Below are positions 19,612 through 25,773 of a stretch of DNA of 25,773 nt, one piece after another. The stretch spans positions 1 to 25,773 of the forward strand of contig JAKSYS010000784.1 in NCBI GenBank assembly GCA_022925895.1, read 5' to 3'. The notes beneath the pieces are model-generated. The model had not been told where the DNA came from. It saw only the letters and a program-made list of their open reading frames with translations, and searched no databases. The position numbers were made by a program, and so were the translations under genes. This stretch comes from Fragilaria crotonensis. Taxonomy: Eukaryota > Bacillariophyta > Fragilariophyceae > Fragilariales > Fragilariaceae. Numbering within the stretch: position 1 is the stretch's first letter; every line of letters starts with the position of its first letter.

Positions 19612-19638
19612 TACCAGGTACTCGAGTAGTACCTGGTA
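19612..19638. repeat. 11-bp stem hairpin at the CpG-desert boundary
   Basis: TACCAGGTACT (19612-19622) and AGTACCTGGTA (19628-19638) form a perfect stem around CGAGT, which holds the last CpG before the depleted region. Confidence 0.8.
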
Positions 19639-21729
19639 ATACAGTATTATTTATACTCTGCTTTTTCTTTGTTTGTTTCTCTGTAGGATTGTGAGCTTAT
19701 TTGTTGTTTGTCAACACTCCATTATAAGTCATAAATCAATCAAAGATAAGAACCAGTAAGTCTTTCAAAAATGATAATCTAAGTAAATTACACTGCAAAC
19801 ACCATAATCATAACAGCCTGACCCCAGATTACTTTCCTTGGTGTAGATCTTACACAATGTAGTCTTCATTTCTCATAAGACATGTATGCCTTTTGGATCT
19901 CTCAGTAGAGTTGTGCATGCCAGGAAGTTTATCCTGGTCTTCCATTCTGGTTTTTCAAAGCAACACCAGCAGCATATATTCTAGAGCTACGGTCATGGCT
20001 TATCTACTATCTTTAAATTCCCACCACAGTAAGACTGGCTGCATCAACAGAAGTACTTGAGGTCTTGGCAAGTACCAAGCTCCAAGGCACAAACGCACAA
20101 AAAGAATTGGCTCATTGTACCATGGCATCAATAACAGATGCATTACAAGCAGCATCACACCACTTCAAGTCTTTGTGTTTGAGTCTTCCTCCCACTTGCA
20201 CCACTCTCAAGAACCAGTGTTCACACATCTGATACCAGAATCAATCACACCCACCAGCCACAAGTACATAACATTTCTGGTGAGGGTTTCCTACATGGTC
20301 ATATGGCCCACCCTCCACTAATCTCTTGATTAGCTTCTGTGTGAGAGAAGCTGATCCATAGTACTGTCCACAAGATAGCAGAGACCCTTGAAACAACCCT
20401 TCTTGTGAGCTGGCTCTAGTGATGCTGCTTCATGGTTCCACTACATAGAAAAAGAGGGTGGTGTGTACATTGTTGTTCTCTCTGTTAAGAAGCAGGGGGG
20501 CTGTGGCTGGTTGCAATCTATTTAGTGCATCCCTCTCACTATCAAAACAAAAGTCTGTATGAATACAGCATTGAAGCTTGAAAATCATGATTTCCACAAG
20601 ACTAACGTATGTGACAGCCAGGTTCAGTCATTGTTGACAATTTTATGCAAAAGGTCATACAGGAGGGTTGAACTGGTAATTGGAAGTAGTTAGCTAGTAC
20701 TCCTGATGAGGTGTTGTGACAGTCAGAGCTGAATGTAGGATAAGAAAATTATTTGGAGTACAGTACTTTTTTACTCCAAGAACTCCAGCAGTACAAGCAT
20801 GGACAGAGTATCTGGACAAATCAAACTACCACAGTACCTGGACAGATTGAGAAATTGGTGATTTGATTGTATTCATTCAGAAAGATTTATGTAGTGACTA
20901 CCCAGCATATTGTAGTACACCCTAAAACACATGGTGTTACTGTACTAGTAGCTTGTTTTTGGTGAGGAGTGACCATTCACAAGTTAGAACACATTAAATT
21001 TGGGATTTTTCCTGCTCGCAAGAATTTTATCTTTGTAGTTTAATTGCTGACTACTGTAACAACAAGTAAATGAAATCACAGTGTTAAAGTAGTCAGACTG
21101 ATGTTCCAGCAAGCTAGTGAAGGTGTGAGGATCCACTACATACGTTTTGCCAAGTCTAACATCACCAGCAAAAAACAACTCAACAGGCATGGTCACAGTC
21201 ACAGTCACTTTTGAAAAATAAATTTTGTTGACAACTCATTTTTTATCCTATGGCACATTCCAAAGAACTACCAGCACTGGCTACTAATTTAATTGAACCA
21301 GTGTCAGTTGCAAAAAGCATGAGTTTCACCACAAACTCCAAGATATTCCTGTTGTTCAGATCACCAGCAATTCGAATGTGTTCCTTTCTGAGGACTCAAG
21401 AACCACTTCCACAACAGCAGACTCATAACAACACATACATTTGACATGAATGTGTAACATGCAAAAAAGTCATACCCACTTGATTTTGTAAATTGGACTC
21501 AATTTGAGTGACTCACCTGTCCTGATGCCATGTTAAGGAAAAACTCAAAGAATGAAGACTTGACAAATCATATCATCTTCATGATTTTCCATCACAATAG
21601 CTGCATAGCATACCCATCATCTATCTATTTGTTCAACCTTAAAGAAAACTGTCAACAAGTGTGCCTTTAAGGCAAAGAATTCTAATCCAGACACCATGTT
21701 TATATGCTTGTTCTTCCTTTGCTGGTTGA
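19625..21729. other. 2.1-kb CpG desert, gene-free
   Basis: By direct reading, only six CpG dinucleotides occur in 2105 bp (at about 19990, 20094, 20606, 21017, 21143 and 21373), although GpC is common and GC content is roughly 40%. Flanking 300-bp stretches hold 11-14 CpG each. TpG and CpA are abundant. No ORF above about 75 codons is seen, and no domain is recognised. GTAC-type words (for example GGAGTACAGTACTT near 20756) show it is not obviously foreign to the locus. Best reading: an old, once heavily methylated insertion or silenced region. Confidence 0.75.
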
Positions 21730-21765
21730 CGCTGTACAGGAGTAGTGAGGACGGACCGGAGCACT

Positions 21766-21861
21766 GGAGTAGTGGAGTAGTGGAGTAGTGGAGTAGTGGA
21801 GTAGTGGAGTAGTGGAGTAGTGGAGTAGAGGAGTAGTGGAGTAGTGGAGTAGTGGAGTACG
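21766..21861 (+). repeat. 8-bp minisatellite (GGAGTAGT)n
   Basis: About 12 head-to-tail copies of GGAGTAGT, with one variant (GGAGTAGA) at 21822-21829. It starts 37 bp after the CpG desert ends. All frames through it stay open, which creates misleading ORFs on both strands. Confidence 0.95.
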
Positions 21862-22589
21862 GTAGTACTTGGCTAGAGTACCCGGTATCTGAGAACTCGT
21901 GAAAATCAGGGTTACCCCAATGCACCCTTACTTTGGTACTGTACCTGGTACTGCTGTGATTGACTAATTCGAGTTGCAAAAAACACGGATTGGGTTGCAA
22001 ACCTACGCCGTTCTCTCGTAGAAATTTTGCAACCCTACGTGCAACTGGGTTGCAAAAGATCCTGATGTTCCGCACTGCGTTTTTGTCACAGTACCTGCAA
22101 GTTCTACAGGTCCCTGTCGTATACACATACCGGAGGGAGTTGAAAATACTACTTCGGTTGCAAAACACCGGAAATGTATCTATTGTGGCGAGTTGTTCGA
22201 TGACTGAAGAATGGCAGGCGCGTTTTTGTATTAAGTTCCAAAAGGTGCGTGATGAATTCGGCGCTATTGATCCTAACCGCAAAACGTGGTACTCTACTGC
22301 CGGTAGTCTAATCGGGTACGAAGTACTCCTGAGGCCGATGCTTACAGAAAATAGAAAAAGACATGCCTAAAAAGACGTCATTTTGTGGAAACTCAATGCT
22401 TACGTCCTCAAAGTCGACATATATCGAAACAAAAACGGTGTCGCTTTTTTGGAACCGGGATCTTTTCGCCAGGCAAAGAAAAAGCGACACTGTTTTTGAC
22501 TCGACCCGGCTGGAAACAAAAGCGACACTGGAGTACTCGCTACTAGCCTCATACGCATCCGATTGGCGCCGATTGCCAAGTTTTGCACA
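21862..22589. other. Upstream region of the transposase with short motif clusters
   Basis: Holds five copies of a GTTGCAAA core: plus at 21973, 21993, 22048 and 22157, inverted at 22025-22035. A second cluster is GTGTCGCTTTTT (22438-22449), its complement AAAAAGCGACAC (22479-22490), and a further AAAAGCGACACTG at 22518-22530. The pair can form a 12-bp hairpin. These may be transposase-binding subterminal repeats. Open frames here, such as 21960-22370, show no domain. Confidence 0.5.
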
Positions 22590-24447
22590 ATGTTCGTCAA
22601 AGCTAATTCTACCACCTTGCGCACCGTTTCTGAAGCAACCATGGGACTAAAAGCTTCGCGACTTCTCGCGATCGACATGGTAAAGGGTCTGTGTGGTGAT
22701 GGTGGCGAAGATCCGCTCACCGATTGTTTCAACAAAGATGGCGAGATTGATGACGAGAGACTCGAAAGTTATCTCATGCAAGATGACGACGACGACGAAC
22801 GGAAGACAAAGGCGCGGATTGCTTTGGCGTACATGGTTGGACAGAGAATTAAACGGAAAAGAAGTCTTGCTTGAGTCCGAGAGAGCGAAACCGCCCGCCC
22901 AAAAAACGCGGATTTCACGCCCGAGGTGGTATACTGATCCGGTCACAGGAGCGCGGCGCAAGAAGACGCCAAAAATGAGTGCATGGTGGGAGGATTACAT
23001 TGATGATCCGCAACCCGGCAATCAGCATTGGGCAAAGGAGTTTAGACAGAATTTTCGCTTACCATATGCATCGTATGTGATGCTTCTTGATATGATATCA
23101 TCGGAAGCAAGCGACGGGTTGTTTGACAGATGGATCAAGGCATATGAAAGGACCAACAACATAAAAACAAAAGGTTTCGCCAATCGAATTGTTCTCTTGG
23201 GTTCGCTTCGTTATCTGGGAAGAGGATGGACGTTTGACGACATGAAGGATGTAACATACATCAGTCGCGACGTCCATCGTAAGTTTTTTCACCAATTTGT
23301 CAAGTTCGAAGCAAAGGTACTACTGTATCCAATGTACTATGTGTCGGCGCCGCGTTCGGTCAAGGAACTGAGAGATTGTGAGCAGGAATACAATATTGCA
23401 GGCTTTCCAGGTTGCATTGGTAGCACCGATGCAACCCATATTCCTCTTGAAAAGGTTTGTTTTTCTTTGCGCCAAGCGCACCTTGGGGCGAAGTCGAAAA
23501 GTACGATGCGGACTTATAATCTGACTTGCAATCATCGGCGCCAAATTTTGCACACAACGTCTTGTCACCCTGGTAGATGGAACGACAAAACATTGATTCG
23601 TTTTGATACTTTTATGTCAGAGCTTCGCGACGGAGGCTTGGATGACAAGATGGATTTCGAGTTGCGGACGCGACAAGGAATGACGAGTGACGAGGAAGGT
23701 GACGACAGGATACTTAGACTCAAGGGCGCTTACGTCATAGTGGATAACGGCTACCTTGAGTGGTCGACGACAGTGCCACCCGTGAAAGATTTGTGCAACC
23801 GGTCGGAGCTGAGGTTTTCTCAGTGGCTAGAGTCTATGAGAAAGGATGTTGAGTGCACCTTTGGGATCTTGAAAGGTCGCTGGCGAATTCTGAAGAGTGG
23901 AATTCGAGTTCACAACACGGAAGTAGGTGATAATATCTGGCTCACCTGTTGTGCTTTGCACAATATGCTATTGGATGTTGACGGCCTGAGCAAGGCCTGG
24001 AAAAATGGTGTTCATTCCCGTTGGGAGACGGAATTTGGCGAGTTTCGAGACGAAGAGATTCCTTTTGCTGTTCGGAGATTGGTTGATCCTACGGGCACAG
24101 AGGACTTCCGTCTACGGCATTACGATGGGTCGCGATTTGGATATCGACGCCTGCCAATTGTAGTAAGTGATAATGAGGAGGAGGACGACGACGGCAATGA
24201 AAGTGATGGCAATTGCAGTCGCCATCGCAATCGCAATCGCAACGGGAGTGGTCACCGGCGCAATAGTACGACCGGGACAGGAGGTCGAATCCAATCGGGT
24301 ACCGCAGTCAACAAACTGAACTTCTTTCAGTTTCGTTCGCTGCTTGTCGAAAATTTCAATATTCGTTTTCACGAAAACAATCTGCAGTGGCCAAAGAGAC
24401 TTTCTCGTTCGAGACCAAGAAATGTTCCTGTCATGACGATTGTATGA
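22590..24447 (+). CDS. PIF/Harbinger-type DDE transposase, probable frameshift near the N-terminus
   Basis: The catalytic core resembles DDE_Tnp_4: GSTDATHIPLEK with Asp at codon 23428, IVDNGYL with Asp at 23743, and RKDVECTFGILKGRWRIL with Glu at 23851 (35 residues between the last two). The core frame is open to 24447. The likely N-terminus lies in another frame: from ATG 22590 it reads through a short acidic run (QDDDDDE) into QRIKRKRS, then hits a stop at 22872-22874. The core frame continues from about there (ESERAKPPAQKTRISRPRW). A one-base-type slip near 22850-22872 would join them, and no plausible intron fits. Translation could also start within the core frame, at ATG 22699 or at 22975 (MSAWWEDYI). 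The tail is acidic, then Arg/Asn/Gly-rich. Family role: excision and insertion, usually at 3-bp TWA sites. A Cys-rich gene faces it on the minus strand. Confidence 0.85.
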
Positions 24448-24760
24448 ATCTGCAATCAAGAGGTGGGCCACCTGCCGCTGTCACGCGTCGTGCGATATTG
24501 TCGTTCTGGCATTGCGTTGCATGTGAAAATGCTGGCTGAGACTGCCGAGACTGTGGGGTGAGTCATGCATCGGCATCAGACATCGAAAAAGTTGTCATTG
24601 ACGTCGTTGTTATAGCAGTGCGCAAGTGTACGATAATTGATTTCTAGTCGTTGTATTACTAGCTAGCTAGTAGTAGTAGACTATTTCTTCCCTGCCCATG
24701 TATTTCCCCGCCCCTTTCCCATTGTTACTTTATTACCCGCCTCGTCTTCCGACAAAGTCT
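24448..24760. other. Gap between convergent transposon genes
   Basis: 313 bp between the transposase stop and the stop of the minus-strand gene. Contains AGCTAGCTAGTAGTAGTAG near 24660. It probably carries both 3' UTRs. No gene is seen. Confidence 0.4.
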
Positions 24761-25701
24761 CTAGTCCGTGTAGTTGTTGTAGTCTCCGTTGCGAATGAGT
24801 TCCTGAATCGCTGGCGACTCATTCGCAAAGCACGTCTTGCACCAAGTAATGTTGTGCAATCCCCGATTCACATCGCAACAACAAGAGCAGACACAAACTT
24901 TCTTGCATTTCAAGCAAGTGTGGTTTGTTGGAATCAAGTTACACTCCATGCAAGTCGTGATGTTTGGAGTGCTGGCTGGCATACTATCGTTTCCGCCTCC
25001 AGCATTTTCGACGACAACAATATCACGGTTTCTCCCACTCTCCTTTCCGTTCTTGTTGCTGCTGTTGTTTCTGCCACTGTCGTCGTTTCCGCCGCTGTCG
25101 TTTCCGCTGCTGCTCTCGATTCCGCTGGTGCTCTCAAAACTTCCACTTGTTCCAATCATTGGGGTTGCAATCCCAATCATCGCGACACCTCCTGACATCG
25201 CGCGTCGTTTTTTCTCTACAATCATATTGCTATGGCGTCGACGCTCTTCTTCTTGCACCGTCACAAGAGCAGCTTCCAGTCTCTCGATTTCTTCTTCATT
25301 TGCCTCCAACTTCTCAAGCAAAGTTGCGTCAGGCTTCTTCTTCTTCGACGAAAGATTCAGCCTTTGAAGAAAAACTTCACTGCGTCTTTTACATGCAACA
25401 AGCTTATCACGAACGAGACGAACACGCAGACTATGTTGCCCTTTCTCTTCCTTTTCGATAGCCTCCTCAGAAGGTGCTCAAGCGTCTTGGTCAAGAGAGC
25501 CAATTCAGCCGCATCGCCAGCAGCATTAGCAGGCTGCACATTTGTATCAAGCATGTTGTTGTCACGTTTTTCCCACGTCCACGTCGGTTGTCAACAGGAG
25601 CTGCACTGGCTGCAATCACTGCATTTCGCATCGCGCTCCGAGTCGACGTGCCACGTCCGTACGACGTATTGGCTTTGCGTTGCTAAAAGTTTCGACACCA
25701 T
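24761..25701 (-). pseudogene. Transposon-associated coiled-coil, Cys-rich protein with several frameshifts
   Basis: The longest intact piece (24761-25357) encodes a charged coiled coil (EKLEANEEEIERLEAALVTV), a Ser/Gly/Asn-rich linker and a zinc-binding-looking C-terminus with paired Cys and His: CMECNLIPTNHTCLKCKKVC, then SCCC and WCKTCF. Upstream on the same strand, plausible pieces lie in other frames: a basic/coiled segment (EEAIEKEEKGQHSLRVRL into KKKKPDAT, about 25336-25470), a LALLTKTLE segment (about 25470-25555) and an RG-rich segment (about 25560-25670). An ATG lies at 25701. At least three small shifts would be needed to join them, and no introns fit between such close pieces. The position opposite a Harbinger transposase suggests the element's second gene; those often encode Myb-like proteins, but no Myb motif is seen here. 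Function is inferred as DNA or protein binding. Confidence 0.55.
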
Positions 25702-25773
25702 CTGCGCCCCATCATTAAGGGGATGTGCCCCCAAAGGGCCCATGCAAGGAAACCCACCCCAACTTTGAAAAAG

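Larger units (their letters stand above)
18804..19624. other. Intergenic region upstream of the GPCR
   Basis: About 820 bp with no supported ORF. It holds a 61-bp palindrome, a 32-bp tandem duplication and a boundary hairpin, listed separately. CpG is frequent here (about 14 in the last 300 bp), in contrast to the next region. Confidence 0.5.

Noticed and set aside
19625-21729. Contaminant or vertebrate-like DNA as the cause of low CpG
   Set aside because: Depletion is stronger than the usual vertebrate level, and the block contains the same GTAC words as the flanks, so a native methylated relic is simpler. Misassembly cannot be excluded without reads.
21617-22282. 221-codon minus-strand open frame
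   Set aside because: Much of it is the 8-bp minisatellite read as an LLHYSTTP-type repeat. It spans the CpG-desert edge and shows no domain.
24964-25768. Several long plus-strand frames at the window end
   Set aside because: They are antisense to the Cys-rich coiled-coil gene; Ser/Phe/Leu-rich products reflect the complement of a Glu/Lys/Asn-rich sequence.
21900-25773. Terminal inverted repeats of the Harbinger element (GGGTTACCCCAATGC near 21909 against the complement of GCAAGGAAACCC near 25744)
   Set aside because: The match needs several gaps and there is no TWA duplication, so the true ends are not established.

Overview
The window looks like nuclear DNA of a microalga, most probably a (pennate) diatom. 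The genes are eukaryotic, with 86-97 bp GT-AG introns. They include an EF-hand PPP phosphatase, an importin-7/8-type karyopherin, a TKL-like kinase, a seven-helix receptor, and a secreted binding-protein-like domain fused to a Hedgehog-type Hint module. Intergenic DNA is crowded with GTAC words (GTACTGTACTG, TACTCGAGTA, TACCGGTA). The diatom assignment is an inference from family content; I could not search a database.

Layout. 1-975: C-terminal part of an EF-hand Ser/Thr phosphatase. 1746-5026: importin-7/8-like receptor with one intron. 5446-7664: a probable non-autonomous TIR transposon with perfect 31-bp inverted ends, carrying 15 tandem copies of a 73-bp unit that contains a 37-bp palindrome. 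8373-9002: a TPR-like repeat protein. 10084-11614: a TKL-like kinase with one intron. 11615-14350: gene-free, with a 10-bp-phased AT-rich repeat (12321-12529) and a 160-bp MITE-like element (13162-13321) whose ends resemble those of the larger element. 14351-16475: secreted binding-protein/Hint fusion with C-terminal membrane segments. 16600-17239: a weak hypothetical ORF and a decayed duplicate of part of it. 17629-18803 (minus): a GPCR broken by a frameshift in TM5. 19075-19135: a 61-bp near-perfect palindrome. 19625-21729: a sharply bounded stretch of 2.1 kb with only six CpG dinucleotides. 21766-25701: a PIF/Harbinger-type transposon region, with a DDE transposase on plus (an apparent frameshift near its N-terminus) and a convergent Cys-rich coiled-coil gene on minus with several frameshifts.

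The host genes look like unrelated housekeeping and signalling genes, not an operon or pathway. The accessory layer is the more notable part: two TIR elements with related CRE-containing ends, a palindromic satellite inside one of them, a CpG desert that suggests past cytosine methylation and deamination, and a degrading Harbinger unit. I found no tRNA, rRNA, CRISPR array or prokaryotic feature that I can support.
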